64,000 bases of DNA from assembly GCA_029975915.1 (NCBI GenBank), contig JARKOC010000177.1, forward strand, positions 372,001 to 436,000, given 5' to 3'. Shown here in pieces: positions 26,572-36,273 of this stretch. Every line of letters begins with the position of its first letter. The first letter of the stretch is position 1. The translations under genes and the position numbers were made by a program. The notes beneath the pieces were generated by a model. It saw only the letters and a program-made list of their open reading frames with translations, made no database searches and was not told the DNA's origin. The DNA comes from Bryobacteraceae bacterium. Its GTDB lineage: Bacteria; Acidobacteriota; Terriglobia; Bryobacterales; Bryobacteraceae.

Positions 26572-26647
26572 CAGCGCCTCCTCCTTTCTGCGGCATGCCT
26601 CCGTCTTGGTCATGCCAGCGAAGCCCGATCTGGGCTGCCAAACGATC

Positions 26648-27463
26648 CTACTCGGGGAATAGGTACTCGAACAGTTCCTGGTGGCAGAGGAAGTTTGGGA
26701 TGATGTAGTCGGCTCCGACACCCGCCAGGCGCTTTCGTTTCCATTCATCCACCACCTGGCATTCGGGCTCGTCCGTGGCCACTCCGACAGCGACGCCACC
26801 CACCTGCTTCACGTTCTCGATCTCGACGTAGCCGTCTCCGAAGCCCAGGAATTCGTCTCCGCGGACACCCGCATTCTCGATAAGACGTTTGATGAGAATG
26901 GCCTTCGAAAAGCTCTTGTAGTCATCCAGCGCGCCGTAGATTCCGCCGTCGAAGTAATGATCGATCTTCAGCAGTCCGGCTTCGTCCTTGACAAACTTGT
27001 CATCGGTCCCTGAGGCCAGGTACATTTTGAAACCGCGCGCCTTCAGCCCTTCCAACAGCGCAATCGTACCCGGCACCTGATAGGTCTCAGGAGAGATCGA
27101 TCCGTCCCGCAAACCCGCGATGCGGTCCTTGATTCGTTCCATCAGCAGGTCCAGGTAACGGTGTTTGTAGACCAGCGGGTCCTCTGGCTTGCCGCCGCGC
27201 TTCTGGATCTCCTCGGCGAGCGCGATCATCTGGTAGATCGTCTGGCGGCCGGTAAGTTTGCCGACATACTCTCGAACCACTTCGGTCAGCTCGGCTTCGC
27301 TCTCACCTGTCTTCAGTTCGAGCAGCGCCTCCACCATCATCGGAACCATCACGTCCACCCAGCCGGCTCGAATTAAAGAAACGGTTCCATCAAAGTCGAA
27401 CAGGGCGACCTTGGCGCGTGTGGCTACGGCTTCAGGCCGCAGGCATTCGATTGAGTTGTGCAT
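26648..27463 (-). CDS. HAD-superfamily phosphatase-like hydrolase
   Basis: The 271-residue protein has HAD motif I as ALFDFDGTVSLI, motif II in MYLASGTDD, a lysine near YKSFSKAILIK and motif III in FLGFGDGYVEIEN. In motif III the last acid is Glu instead of the usual Asp. A helical cap domain lies between motifs I and II. It is not the GmhB subfamily in sequence. Its place 76 bases before the RfaE1-like kinase and in one operon with GmhA makes it a candidate for the phosphatase step of the same sugar pathway. Confidence 0.82.
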   Translation of the reverse strand: MHNSIECLRPEAVATRAKVALFDFDGTVSLIRAGWVDVMVPMMVEALLELKTGESEAELTEVVREYVGKLTGRQTIYQMIALAEEIQKRGGKPEDPLVYKHRYLDLLMERIKDRIAGLRDGSISPETYQVPGTIALLEGLKARGFKMYLASGTDDKFVKDEAGLLKIDHYFDGGIYGALDDYKSFSKAILIKRLIENAGVRGDEFLGFGDGYVEIENVKQVGGVAVGVATDEPECQVVDEWKRKRLAGVGADYIIPNFLCHQELFEYLFPE

Positions 27464-27500
27464 CTAGTAAATACGGGTCCTTCCGGAGCGCGGCGCCGGA

Positions 27501-28166
27501 TCACATCCAGAGTTCCCATCGTCCGCTCCAGAGCACGAAGGCCGCCAGGCAGGCGTTGGTCACCGCGTGGGCAAGGATCAGGTCGCCAAGGCGGCGCGTC
27601 CTCACCAACCATCCATTATAAACCGCGCCCGTGATCAGCCCAACGTCCCAATAAGGTCCATGTTCAACAGCGAAGAGCGCAGCCGTAATCCAGAACGCGC
27701 GCGGGGCGTAATGGCCGATCGGAACTTGCTCAAAGTCGGGTCTCTCCAGCCATCGCATGAGCCAGCCTCGCCAAAACAGCTCCTCGACGATGGGCACTAC
27801 AATGGCCGCCCTGGCGATTCGCATGATGAGCGCTAGCAAATCTGTCCTTGCCTCCTCAGGAAGTGTCGCCTTCAAGGAACCGGTAATCGAGTTCTGAAAC
27901 AGGATGCTGTCGCGGTAGCCTGGGATCAGCACGTCGGGCGCGACCCAAACGGCAAACACTCCAATCCCCACCAACATGCTCATCCATGGTGACGCGCACT
28001 GAAAATCCAGAATGCGCCTGGAAAAGAGCACGACAGCCGCGGATGGGAGCAGGAGGCGAAACGCAAGGTCCAGCCGTGGCGGCAGTCCGAGGCTCGGGCT
28101 GACTGCCAGCAGCAGCATGAAGACAGCGAATGGGAGGACCCAAGGCAGGGCAGGGTGGCGGGTCAT
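27501..28166 (-). CDS. CAAX-protease-related (CPBP) membrane protein, exosortase-associated type
   Basis: The 221-residue membrane protein has several helices and the CPBP/Rce1 motifs: EELFWRGWLMRWL (EExxxR), FAVEHGPYWDVGLI and LAHAVTNACLA (HxxxN). It resembles the CAAX prenyl protease-related family described alongside exosortase systems, rather than bacteriocin-immunity CPBP proteins. An exosortase is present at the right end of this window, which fits. It sits 37 bases upstream of the HAD gene and 66 bases downstream of a PrsT-like TPR lipoprotein, likely one long transcript. Confidence 0.8.
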   Translation of the reverse strand: MTRHPALPWVLPFAVFMLLLAVSPSLGLPPRLDLAFRLLLPSAAVVLFSRRILDFQCASPWMSMLVGIGVFAVWVAPDVLIPGYRDSILFQNSITGSLKATLPEEARTDLLALIMRIARAAIVVPIVEELFWRGWLMRWLERPDFEQVPIGHYAPRAFWITAALFAVEHGPYWDVGLITGAVYNGWLVRTRRLGDLILAHAVTNACLAAFVLWSGRWELWM

Positions 28167-28232
28167 GATGATCCTCTTGTCTGGTCGGCGGAGAAGTTCC
28201 CTACTCTTGGCGCGCCCTCGAGCCGGCCCCGG

Positions 28233-30548
28233 TCAACCGAGCTTGGATAGCAACTCCTTGATCTTGGCCGAGTCATTCGGCGCCGGATTCAGGCTCAGCG
28301 CCGTTTGCAGACTCTTCTTCGCGCCTACTTTGTCGCCCTTCTGGTAGAGCGCCATGCCGAGATGGAAGTGATAAAGAGGATTCTTGGGCGCCTTCGGCAC
28401 GAGTTCACGGTACAGATTCACGGCACTGTCGCTCAGTTGCTTCCTGATGTACACCCAGCCCAACGTGTCCGCGATGTCCAGATTGCCGGGCATTTGCTGC
28501 CGCGCCCGTTGCGCGTAGGTCAGCGCCAGGTCCAGATCACGTCCCTCGTCGGCCATCATATAGGCAAGGTTGTTCAGGGCAACCGCATTGTCCGGCTGGT
28601 TTTTCACAATGTTCTCGTAGATCGGCAACGATTCCCGTTGCAGTCCGGCCGCATCGAGAGTAAGCGCGAGTTGCAGATTCACCTGTGGGTTGTTTGGTTG
28701 GAGCGCCTGGCCTTGCCGTAGTGTCCTCAACGCATCCTGCGTCCGCTGCATCAGCCGCTGAGTCTCGCCCAGCCGGAGATAGAGTTCCAGATTTTTGGGA
28801 TCAACCCCCATCAGGTAGCGGTATTCGCGGTCCGCCGTCGCAAGATCTCCGACTCGTAACGCTACGTTCGCCGCAGCCATGCGGAGACTGTTGATCTGGG
28901 GTTTCGCCTTCGATTCGGCCTTCAACAACTCAAGCGCCTGCGCGCCGCGTCCCGTCGCGACCATCGTCTCGCCCAGGCCGAAAAGCAGCCGCAGGTCTCC
29001 CGGGTACTTGTCGCGCAGCGACCGGAAGATCGCCTCGGCCTCCGGGTACTTCCGCTCCACGAAACAGACCAGGGCCTGCTGGAAGCGCAGATCCGGCTGA
29101 TCGCGCTCCTCAGCTAGAAACTTGTCCAACTCTTGCCTTGCCAGCAGCGTATTGCCGCTGTTTAGCAATCCGTTCACCTTGATCACCCGGGCGGGAATGT
29201 TCTTCGGTTCGATGCGCAGAACCGAGTCAGCCGACTCGATCGCGCGCCCGAAGTCCTGCTTCAGCAACGCGACTTGACCTAGTCCGATCAAGGCCGCAAT
29301 GAAGCCCGGCCGCTGCTTGACCGCCTCGGCATACTGCACTCGCGCCGCGTCCAAATCGCCCCTCGCCTGGTAGGCGCGCGCCAGATTGTACCGGACCGCC
29401 GGATTCTGGGGGATCCGGCTCAACAAGCCCTGCAAGTCGTTTATAGCCGCATTGCTCTTGTCGGCATCGCCGGACTGGAGTTGCATGGCGGCCCGCAAAG
29501 CCAGGGAGTTGTTGTCTTTCGGATCGTCCTTGACGATGTCTTCCATCGCCTGGAGCGCTTCTTTGGCCTGGCCCTGGTAGAACTGCATGACGGCGAGGCG
29601 CCGCCGGTGCTCGTTCTTCAGGGCCGGTTCGGCGACAACCGCGTCTTCCAGAATCTTCTTTGCCTTGTCAAAGTCCCTTATCCGGTAATAGAAATTGGCG
29701 GCCTCGCTGCGTGCCCTGGGGATCTGTTGCGCCTGGGACAGCATTGCATCAACCACCTTGTCCGCATCCGCGCGCCGGTTTTGCGTCAGGTAAAAAGCGG
29801 CCAGCGACAGGTGATTCTGTGCATCGGCCGGCAGGGCCTCGAGCCGCTGCTTGATCACCGCTTCGGCTTTGCCAGGCTGATTCTGACTCCGGTACAACCC
29901 CACCAGGAAGACGTAGGCGTTCGGATATTTCGGAGAATCCTTGATCACGCGCAGGGCCAGTTGCTCGGCCTCGTCCACCTGTTTGTTTTGAAACAGGACT
30001 TGGGTCAACGCATGCAGCAACTCAGGTTGTTTGGGCCGGATGCCGTCGGCCTTCTTGAACTCGTCGATTGCCGCCGGCAGATCTTCCTTTGTCACCGCCA
30101 AAAAGCCCCGCAACCTGTGTACGTGGTACCCATCCGGATTGCTGCGGGCCATCAAATCCACCAGTTCCTCCACCTCTTTCAACAGCCGGTTATCGTCCTT
30201 TTTCCCCGTGAAGGCGTAAGCAGTGAGATAGATGTCGGCGAGTTTGCCGGCGGCGTCTTCCTGCTTTGGCAGCAGTTCCACAGCCCTTCTGTAGGCAGCC
30301 ACGGATTCGCGGATCGCCCCCCGGCGAAACTCCGCGTCGCCCAACTTCAGATATGCCTCGCCGAACTTGGGATCCTGCTTTAGAGCGTTGCGGTACATCA
30401 GGACAGCTTCCTTGAACTTGCCCTGATCGAAGTACTTGTTGCCGTTTTCGAGGTAACGCCGTTTCACCACCTCCGGATCCCTGCTGCATCCGGCAAGCAA
30501 CGCGAAAACCGCGACGATGGCAATGGCAAGACGGCAATTTTTGCTCAT
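28233..30548 (-). CDS. TPR-repeat lipoprotein of the PEP-CTERM/exosortase type (PrsT-like)
   Basis: The 771-residue protein starts with a lipoprotein signal, lipobox LLAGC, so Cys20 or so should be lipidated. The rest is almost entirely tetratricopeptide repeats, about 18-20 units, for example YFDQGKFKEAVLMYRNALKQ, FGEAYLKLGDAEFRRG and NPLYHFHLGMALYQKGDK. This layout matches PrsT, a large TPR lipoprotein of PEP-CTERM exopolysaccharide systems, though it is shorter than the roughly 900-residue family standard. The ATG at 30548 is chosen because it starts the lipobox signal; the frame is open 43 codons upstream. A CAAX-protease-like exosortase-system gene follows. Confidence 0.85.
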   Translation of the reverse strand: MSKNCRLAIAIVAVFALLAGCSRDPEVVKRRYLENGNKYFDQGKFKEAVLMYRNALKQDPKFGEAYLKLGDAEFRRGAIRESVAAYRRAVELLPKQEDAAGKLADIYLTAYAFTGKKDDNRLLKEVEELVDLMARSNPDGYHVHRLRGFLAVTKEDLPAAIDEFKKADGIRPKQPELLHALTQVLFQNKQVDEAEQLALRVIKDSPKYPNAYVFLVGLYRSQNQPGKAEAVIKQRLEALPADAQNHLSLAAFYLTQNRRADADKVVDAMLSQAQQIPRARSEAANFYYRIRDFDKAKKILEDAVVAEPALKNEHRRRLAVMQFYQGQAKEALQAMEDIVKDDPKDNNSLALRAAMQLQSGDADKSNAAINDLQGLLSRIPQNPAVRYNLARAYQARGDLDAARVQYAEAVKQRPGFIAALIGLGQVALLKQDFGRAIESADSVLRIEPKNIPARVIKVNGLLNSGNTLLARQELDKFLAEERDQPDLRFQQALVCFVERKYPEAEAIFRSLRDKYPGDLRLLFGLGETMVATGRGAQALELLKAESKAKPQINSLRMAAANVALRVGDLATADREYRYLMGVDPKNLELYLRLGETQRLMQRTQDALRTLRQGQALQPNNPQVNLQLALTLDAAGLQRESLPIYENIVKNQPDNAVALNNLAYMMADEGRDLDLALTYAQRARQQMPGNLDIADTLGWVYIRKQLSDSAVNLYRELVPKAPKNPLYHFHLGMALYQKGDKVGAKKSLQTALSLNPAPNDSAKIKELLSKLG

Positions 30549-30713
30549 GTACTGCACGCTGGCGCGAATGCGCTTCAGCCCTCCCCGCAAAACTGTATCA
30601 ACATTAGTTGAACACACGAGGATAAGGCAGGCAATGGGCAGGGCGTCCACCCTGTGCGCCAACGCTCCATAACCCAAGGATGTGTTGATGCGGCTCAGGT
30701 GGACGGTCCACTG

Positions 30714-31991
30714 CTACCGCAAGGAGGCTATCAACCGGCCGGCCCTGCGTAGGACCTCAAGGCGTGCCTTCTCCAACTCGCAGCCTGCCTCGTCGTAGGC
30801 CACCCACCGGTCCTGTTCGGCGATCCTCGCCTCCTCGAGCGCCTTCGTTCCAGCGCGGCCCTCTTCGACTTGGGCCAGCACAATCCCGGTTTGCTCTCGG
30901 GCAACCTCGAGGTCCAACCTCGCGATTTCCCGGTACGCTTCCGCATCGCGCACCTTCTGCCACGCCTGCCGGGATTCAGATTCGATCTTCGTCCTGAGCG
31001 CCGAAGCCTGAAGGCGGATACGCCGGACTTCCAGGTCCGACTGTGCCGCTGCTGCTTCGTCCTGCGGATTCGTCCAAAGCGGGATCGCCACAGAGGCGCC
31101 GATCTGTGCGTTGTGACGCTGGAAGCGGCGGAAAAAGTCTTCGTAGTTGTTGAATTTGCCTAGCAGCGAATACTGCGCCACAAGATTCACGGAAGGTAGC
31201 CGGCGGGCCCGGCTGGCCCGTGCAGCGAGGCTCTGGGCGAGGGCGTCGGACTCGAGCTTGCGCAATTGACCGCTTTCGCGCAGCGCTTGCTCTATGGCGG
31301 CATTTTCAGACTCGGGGAGTCCCAGCTCCATGCGTTGTTCCAATTCCGGCTCGACAGTCTGGCCCGGCGGCAGTCCAAGGGCCGATGCCAGCGCCCGGCT
31401 CTGAGCGGCGATTCCGCCCTCGGTCTCTCCGAGTTTCTGCCTTGCTCGCGCCAGGTTCACGGCCGCGCGCTTGCCTTCGATCGCCAGTTCCTTGCCCTCG
31501 GCGACACGCAGCCTGACCGCCGCTTCAACTCGCGCCAGCGATTCGATTTGCCGCGACAGAGCCGCCCGGGCCCGAACCGATCGCTCCAGATCAAGGAAAA
31601 GCATGGCCACTCTGAGTGCCACATCCTCCCGGACATCCACCGTCCCGGCCGCGGCCCCTCGCGCTTGCTCTTTGGCTTGGGCAGCTAGCAACCGGCTCGG
31701 AGCGTTGTACAGGGATCGGTCGGCGCGCGCCTGGAGGATGGATGGCGCCGATCCGTCCAGGCTCACGGGGAACCCATATGTGTAAGCAAGGCCGCTTCCT
31801 GCGTAGACACGCGGCAGAAGAGGTTCGCTGGCAGTCTTGACGGCAAGCACGGCCTTTTGCTCGTCCAGTCTCGACATCATCAGGTCCGGATTCTGCTCCA
31901 ACGCTAAATCGACGGCCTGTTTCAGTGTGAGTGTTCGCGTCTGCCCGGCCATGGCCAGGGCGAAGAGAATGAACAGTACGCAGAGTCGCAT
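30714..31991 (-). CDS. TolC-family outer-membrane efflux protein
   Basis: The 425-residue protein has a signal peptide (LFILFALAMAGQ) and a TolC-type architecture: LTLKQAVDLALEQNPDL at the N-terminus, then long alpha helices rich in Ala, Arg and Glu, and a second copy of the helical pattern toward the C-terminus (DEAAAAQSDLEVRRIRLQ). TolC proteins form trimeric outer-membrane exit ducts for tripartite pumps. No inner-membrane pump or adaptor gene is adjacent, so the partner is elsewhere. The ATG at 31991 is preferred over the GTG just before it. A 165-base gap separates it from the TPR gene. Confidence 0.85.
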   Translation of the reverse strand: MRLCVLFILFALAMAGQTRTLTLKQAVDLALEQNPDLMMSRLDEQKAVLAVKTASEPLLPRVYAGSGLAYTYGFPVSLDGSAPSILQARADRSLYNAPSRLLAAQAKEQARGAAAGTVDVREDVALRVAMLFLDLERSVRARAALSRQIESLARVEAAVRLRVAEGKELAIEGKRAAVNLARARQKLGETEGGIAAQSRALASALGLPPGQTVEPELEQRMELGLPESENAAIEQALRESGQLRKLESDALAQSLAARASRARRLPSVNLVAQYSLLGKFNNYEDFFRRFQRHNAQIGASVAIPLWTNPQDEAAAAQSDLEVRRIRLQASALRTKIESESRQAWQKVRDAEAYREIARLDLEVAREQTGIVLAQVEEGRAGTKALEEARIAEQDRWVAYDEAGCELEKARLEVLRRAGRLIASLR

Positions 31992-32046
31992 CACTTCAAA
32001 GCGTAACGCGCAACCCTCGGCCGGTTCATCGGGCCGCGCAATGGCG

Positions 32047-33303
32047 CTATAGGATGGATGACTTTTCCACTGTCCCGGAGTCCGTCTCAGCCGCCCGGAA
32101 GCCCTTCACCATCGACCGCAACAAGTTCAGGCTCCATGGATTGCGTCGGCCCGCGTTCACCGCCGCTGGGATGGAGAGATCCAGGGCAACTTCGTCCTGG
32201 ATCGCCCTGCTGAGGTTCAGAATCGACATTCCGAAGGGGGTTTCCCGCTTGGCCGCGGTGACATCCTTGATGGTGTTCTGCAGAAGGTGAAATGCATTTG
32301 GAATCGTTGCGACAGGCTCGGCGCCGAGGATGGACACAACCCCCCTGTGGTCGAGCCCGCAATGGTAGCTGGCACGGTTCAATACGGTCTGAACCCGGTC
32401 GCCCAGTCCCATCTCCTGGAACGTCTCGATATTCCGGCGCGCGTGGTGGAGAGAAGCGAAATCGGTGGTGCATACCTGGTAGATCGCCGAGCTGCGCTGC
32501 ATGGCGTCGATCGAATAGCGTTCCCAATTGCCGGAATGGTCGAGGAACGCCACCCGGTAGCGGTTCTCCACGAATCCGAGCAGCCTGTGCAGTTGCGGAG
32601 TTTCGAGCCGCGTTCCTGGATTCAACGTCCCGGATCCAAGAATGTGGAGCCGGCCACGGTGGGCGATCATCCTCTCCCAAAGCGGATCGTCCATTCTTTC
32701 AGCGTTCTGGATAGCGTCCTGAACCGACGAACCCTCATCCGCCTTCCAGAGGAAACTCTGCACGCCGCAGTTCAAATCCAAGTCGAGGAGAGCAACCTCG
32801 ATGTCCGATGAGGCAGTGATGGACAGCGCCGTGTGCATCAGCAGGCTTGACGCCCCTGAGCCGGGCTTGGCCGGGAAAAAACTGATCAGATCGCCCAGGT
32901 TCCGTTTCGGAGGAGGCATGTGCGCCAGTTCTTCCTTCAGACGCTCCAGACACTGGTGCAGATGACCATCATCGACCGGGGATTGCAGCCATTCCCGCAC
33001 GCCCAGGCGCATCAAATTGAGCAAGTCACAGCTCTCCACGCGTTGCGAAAAGGCCACGATCAGGGCTGAGCGCTCGGCTGAACGCACAAGATGAAGGGCC
33101 GGCAATGCCCTCTCCATGTCCTCCGTGCACAGGAAAACAATCATCGGGTGCTCACGCGCGACGAAGGTCTCCAGCGCGCTCGCTCCCTCATCGAAAAGGA
33201 TCGTGTGGATGGACAGGAACGGATTCACTCGCTTTATGGCATTCTTCAAAAACCGGCTCGATTCTTCGCTCAGCCCAATCAGCAAGGCCGGACTATCGTG
33301 CAT
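32047..33303 (-). CDS. CpaE/TadZ-like MinD-superfamily ATPase
   Basis: The 418-residue protein has an N-terminal receiver-like domain (residues 1-125: LLIGLSEESSRFLKNAI, HPMIVFLCTEDMERALPAL, LMRLGVREWLQSPV) and a MinD/ParA-type ATPase domain (ISFFPAKPGSGASSLLMHTAL, ALLDLDLNCG, VAFLDHSG). That is the CpaE/TadZ layout, used to place Flp/Tad pilus machines. The P-loop reads AKPGSGASS instead of GKGGVGxT, so the signature lysine context is altered and ATP hydrolysis is uncertain. No other tad genes are nearby. It precedes the TolC-like gene on the same strand. Confidence 0.8.
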   Translation of the reverse strand: MHDSPALLIGLSEESSRFLKNAIKRVNPFLSIHTILFDEGASALETFVAREHPMIVFLCTEDMERALPALHLVRSAERSALIVAFSQRVESCDLLNLMRLGVREWLQSPVDDGHLHQCLERLKEELAHMPPPKRNLGDLISFFPAKPGSGASSLLMHTALSITASSDIEVALLDLDLNCGVQSFLWKADEGSSVQDAIQNAERMDDPLWERMIAHRGRLHILGSGTLNPGTRLETPQLHRLLGFVENRYRVAFLDHSGNWERYSIDAMQRSSAIYQVCTTDFASLHHARRNIETFQEMGLGDRVQTVLNRASYHCGLDHRGVVSILGAEPVATIPNAFHLLQNTIKDVTAAKRETPFGMSILNLSRAIQDEVALDLSIPAAVNAGRRNPWSLNLLRSMVKGFRAAETDSGTVEKSSIL

Positions 33304-33651
33304 GCAGCATCGCCTCCACGCGTGAGATTTTGCCCAGATACTGGGCCGACCCTTCCATCGGCTGAATCGCCCCGGGCCGATAGGGCTTTCCTACTACCTC
33401 GCCCGCGGCAAGATTGGGAGGATTCCATCGTCTGGTCTGGCCTCAGGCTCGCGGCCGAACGAATTCAAGTTTGTCTATCTGACTGCAAACAAATGGAAAA
33501 AGCGATTGGACTACGATTACGCCTGCACGCGCCAAGGTGCAGCTGTTCTGGTCACGCTCTCAGCCACGCTCAGTGAGGGTCTCGCATCGGTGGTCATCGC
33601 CGGACAGCGTGGCGCTCCCATGATTCAGCGCCTCCGGCGTCCCGGCCACGG
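33304..33651. other. 348-base intergenic region without a supported gene
   Basis: This stretch lies between the CpaE-like gene start (33303) and the 3' end of the permease gene (33652). I see no convincing coding frame, RNA, repeat or terminator. It presumably holds the promoter of the reverse-strand CpaE-like gene. AT content rises around 33460-33500. Confidence 0.5.
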
Positions 33652-36144
33652 TCACTCATACCGGAGAGCGGTCATCGGATCGGTTCTCGCCGCCTTGTAA
33701 GCTGGACCAAACGCTGCAAGGGAGACTGAAACCAGGATGACTCCCACCCCAGTGACCACGCTCGCCGGGTCGTGTGGAGCCAGCCCATAGAGCAGTGATC
33801 CAGCCAACCGGCTCAATACGAAGAACGCCGGAAGGCCGAGGACGATGCCAGCGGCGGCCATTTTCAACGACTCTCGCAGCACCATCCCGACCACCGCTCC
33901 CCTTGCCGCTCCGAGCGCCACCCTCACGCCGATCTCTCTCGTCCTCCGCGCCACTGAGTACGCCATTACCCCGTAGAGCCCAACTGCCGACAGCAGCGTC
34001 GCCAGCAGGGCGAAGACCATGCATAGATATGCCACAACACGGTCACCCGCGAGTGTGTCGTCCAGCACTCGCTCCATCGTCTTGATCTCGCCCAGCGCCG
34101 TTCCTGGGGCGACCGCCTCGATCTCACGTCTGAGTGCGGGCGCTATCCCGGCTGGATCCATCTGTGTCTTCAGGTAGATGCTCACCTGGCCAAGATCTTC
34201 GGCCTGACGCCAAGGCAGGTAAACAAACCGTCTGACATCCTGCCGGAGATTCTGGTGCTTCACATCCTTGACCACGCCCACTATTTCGATCATCCGGTCG
34301 TTCCCAGCCAGCCGGAATCGCCTGCCTAGCGGACTTGCCTCGCCATAGAAGTACCTCACAAAGGCTTGGCTCACGACGGCTACCCGCTTGGTCCCTTCCG
34401 CATCCGCGGCCGTGAATTCCCTTCCGGCCACTACAGGAATGCCCATAGCGGAAAAGAACCCCGGCCCAACCGTGTTGAAGTTCGGACTCATGTTCTCGTC
34501 CTCTTTGTGGCGATACCCTTCAACGCGGATTGTGCTCGACCAGGAGTGGTCTTCCAGCAGCGCCTGCTCCGCGGTCGCCACCGACCAGACTCCCGGGAGC
34601 GCCGACAATCGCTCCTCCAGCGATGCGTAGATGGCTGGAGTCCGGTCCAACGGATAGCCGGCACGGGAGGCGTCAACCGTGAATGTCAACATCCGTCCGG
34701 TTGGGTATCCAGGGTCGACATCCCTTAGATTCATGAGAGTCCTGGCGAACAGAACTGCCGACGACACCAGGAGTACGGCCAAAGCCACTTGTGCCACCAC
34801 GAGAAAACGCCTTGCCCGAAGCGCCCCAAAGGCGCCAGCCAGGGCGCCTCCCTGGTCCTTTAGTGTGCTCGCCAGATTCGCTCTCGCCGCCCTCACTGCC
34901 GGCCAGGCTCCGCTAATCAGAGCCGCAGCCAAGGTGAGCAGGAAAAGAAACCCAAGCAACCTCGCATCGAGGTCCCAAGCCACTCCACCGCGCCGTGCCG
35001 GCTCCGGCAGTGTCGCGGCAAGTGCATCAAGGGCCCACGCAGCGACAAAAAGCGAGGCCAGTCCCCCGAAGGCGGCCAGAATCAAGCTCTCGGCCAGTGT
35101 TTGACGGAAGAGATCGCCGCCTCCGGCGCCCAGGGCCAAACGAACTGCAATCTCCTTCTGCCGGGCAGCCGCCCTTGCCACCAGCAGGCCGGCCACATTG
35201 GCGCAGGCGATCAAGAGTACACCCAAGGCCATGCCAGCCAGCACGATAGACGCCGCACCCGCCTCCCGCCGGAGGGTCGGAATCCCGCCCGCGCCACTCT
35301 CTAATTCAATCCGGGCCGCGAGGAATGCCCGCCGGAAACGCTCGGGAGGCTGGACCGGGAACTCGCTGAGTTCCATTCGCCGAATCGGCTTGAAGACCGT
35401 ATCCAATGCTGCTTCGGCTTGTTCGATACTCACCCCCGCTTTCAGCCTGCCAACGAGGTTGAGCCAGAGGGATCTCCGGTCGTTCAGAGTGTCCCATGTC
35501 GGCGTGGCCCACGCCTTCATGGCGGCGGGGATGAAGGCGCGGGCCTCGCGCCCCCTCTCCAGCCCGAAGAAGCCGGCCTCCGTAACCCCAATCAGGGTCA
35601 TAGGCCGGTTGTTCATCCTGATCGTCCGGCCGACGGCGTTTGCATCCGCCGCCAGTTGATTTCGCCAGTAGTTGTAGCTCACGACCACGACCGGGTGGGC
35701 TCCCGGAGTGACATCGTCCTCAGGTTGGAGCAGCCGCCCCAAGTGCGCTCTCACGCCAAGAGTCTGGAAGTATGTGCCGCTGACCACCTCAGCTTCAACC
35801 GGTTCGGCCTGCGCCCCAACGCGCAGGTTCACCGTCAACGGATACCGAGCCGCCAACCCATTGAAAATCGGCACATTGTCGCGCAGATCCTTGAACATCC
35901 GGTAGGAAAACGTGTCCCGGCCCTCGCTGCGAGCCATGTCCGCTCCGGGCGATTTCAGCAGGACCAGTTCGTTTGGCCGTACAACCGGCAAAGTCCGGAA
36001 CATGATCTGGTCCAAAAGGTTGAATATAGCGGCGTTCGCACCCAAACCGAGCGCCATTGAAGAGATCGCCGTTGCAGCGAAAAGCGGACGGCGGAGCAGT
36101 CCGCGCAGCGCGTAGTGAAAGTCCGAAATCCAGTTCCAGGTCAT
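33652..36144 (-). CDS. ADOP-type ABC transporter permease (MacB/FtsX family)
   Basis: The 830-residue protein has the layout of acidobacterial duplicated orphan permeases. An N-terminal DFHYALRGLLRRPLFAATAI membrane start leads into a MacB periplasmic domain. A first FtsX block of helices (GAASIVLAGMALGVLLIACANVAGLLVARAAARQKEIAVRL, shown in pieces) is followed by a second periplasmic domain and a second FtsX block ending in YKAARTDPMTALRYE. Family members occur in many paralogues without an adjacent ATPase, and their cargo is unknown. The ATG at 36144 gives the usual start; a TTG 13 codons upstream is also possible. Confidence 0.9.
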   Translation of the reverse strand: MTWNWISDFHYALRGLLRRPLFAATAISSMALGLGANAAIFNLLDQIMFRTLPVVRPNELVLLKSPGADMARSEGRDTFSYRMFKDLRDNVPIFNGLAARYPLTVNLRVGAQAEPVEAEVVSGTYFQTLGVRAHLGRLLQPEDDVTPGAHPVVVVSYNYWRNQLAADANAVGRTIRMNNRPMTLIGVTEAGFFGLERGREARAFIPAAMKAWATPTWDTLNDRRSLWLNLVGRLKAGVSIEQAEAALDTVFKPIRRMELSEFPVQPPERFRRAFLAARIELESGAGGIPTLRREAGAASIVLAGMALGVLLIACANVAGLLVARAAARQKEIAVRLALGAGGGDLFRQTLAESLILAAFGGLASLFVAAWALDALAATLPEPARRGGVAWDLDARLLGFLFLLTLAAALISGAWPAVRAARANLASTLKDQGGALAGAFGALRARRFLVVAQVALAVLLVSSAVLFARTLMNLRDVDPGYPTGRMLTFTVDASRAGYPLDRTPAIYASLEERLSALPGVWSVATAEQALLEDHSWSSTIRVEGYRHKEDENMSPNFNTVGPGFFSAMGIPVVAGREFTAADAEGTKRVAVVSQAFVRYFYGEASPLGRRFRLAGNDRMIEIVGVVKDVKHQNLRQDVRRFVYLPWRQAEDLGQVSIYLKTQMDPAGIAPALRREIEAVAPGTALGEIKTMERVLDDTLAGDRVVAYLCMVFALLATLLSAVGLYGVMAYSVARRTREIGVRVALGAARGAVVGMVLRESLKMAAAGIVLGLPAFFVLSRLAGSLLYGLAPHDPASVVTGVGVILVSVSLAAFGPAYKAARTDPMTALRYE

Positions 36145-36273
36145 GGCAAGTGGCTCAAACTTTTGTTGCACCACAAGCGCCAACCGCTATCTTACTGATT
36201 TCTCTATGAAATCATGCGGTCCATCGAAGCCGGTCCGCCCGTTTTTGGAATCGGTCGTCCCGCAAGCGGACAC

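Noticed and set aside
30699..30711. Palindromic GTGGAC-G-GTCCAC near the end of the TolC-like gene
   Set aside because: A short 6-bp palindrome with a one-base centre is not enough to claim an operator, and it occurs at a gene's 3' end.
33091..33576. 161-residue forward frame covering part of the CpaE-like gene start and the 348-base gap
   Set aside because: Most of it is antisense to a supported gene, with no ribosome site or domain.
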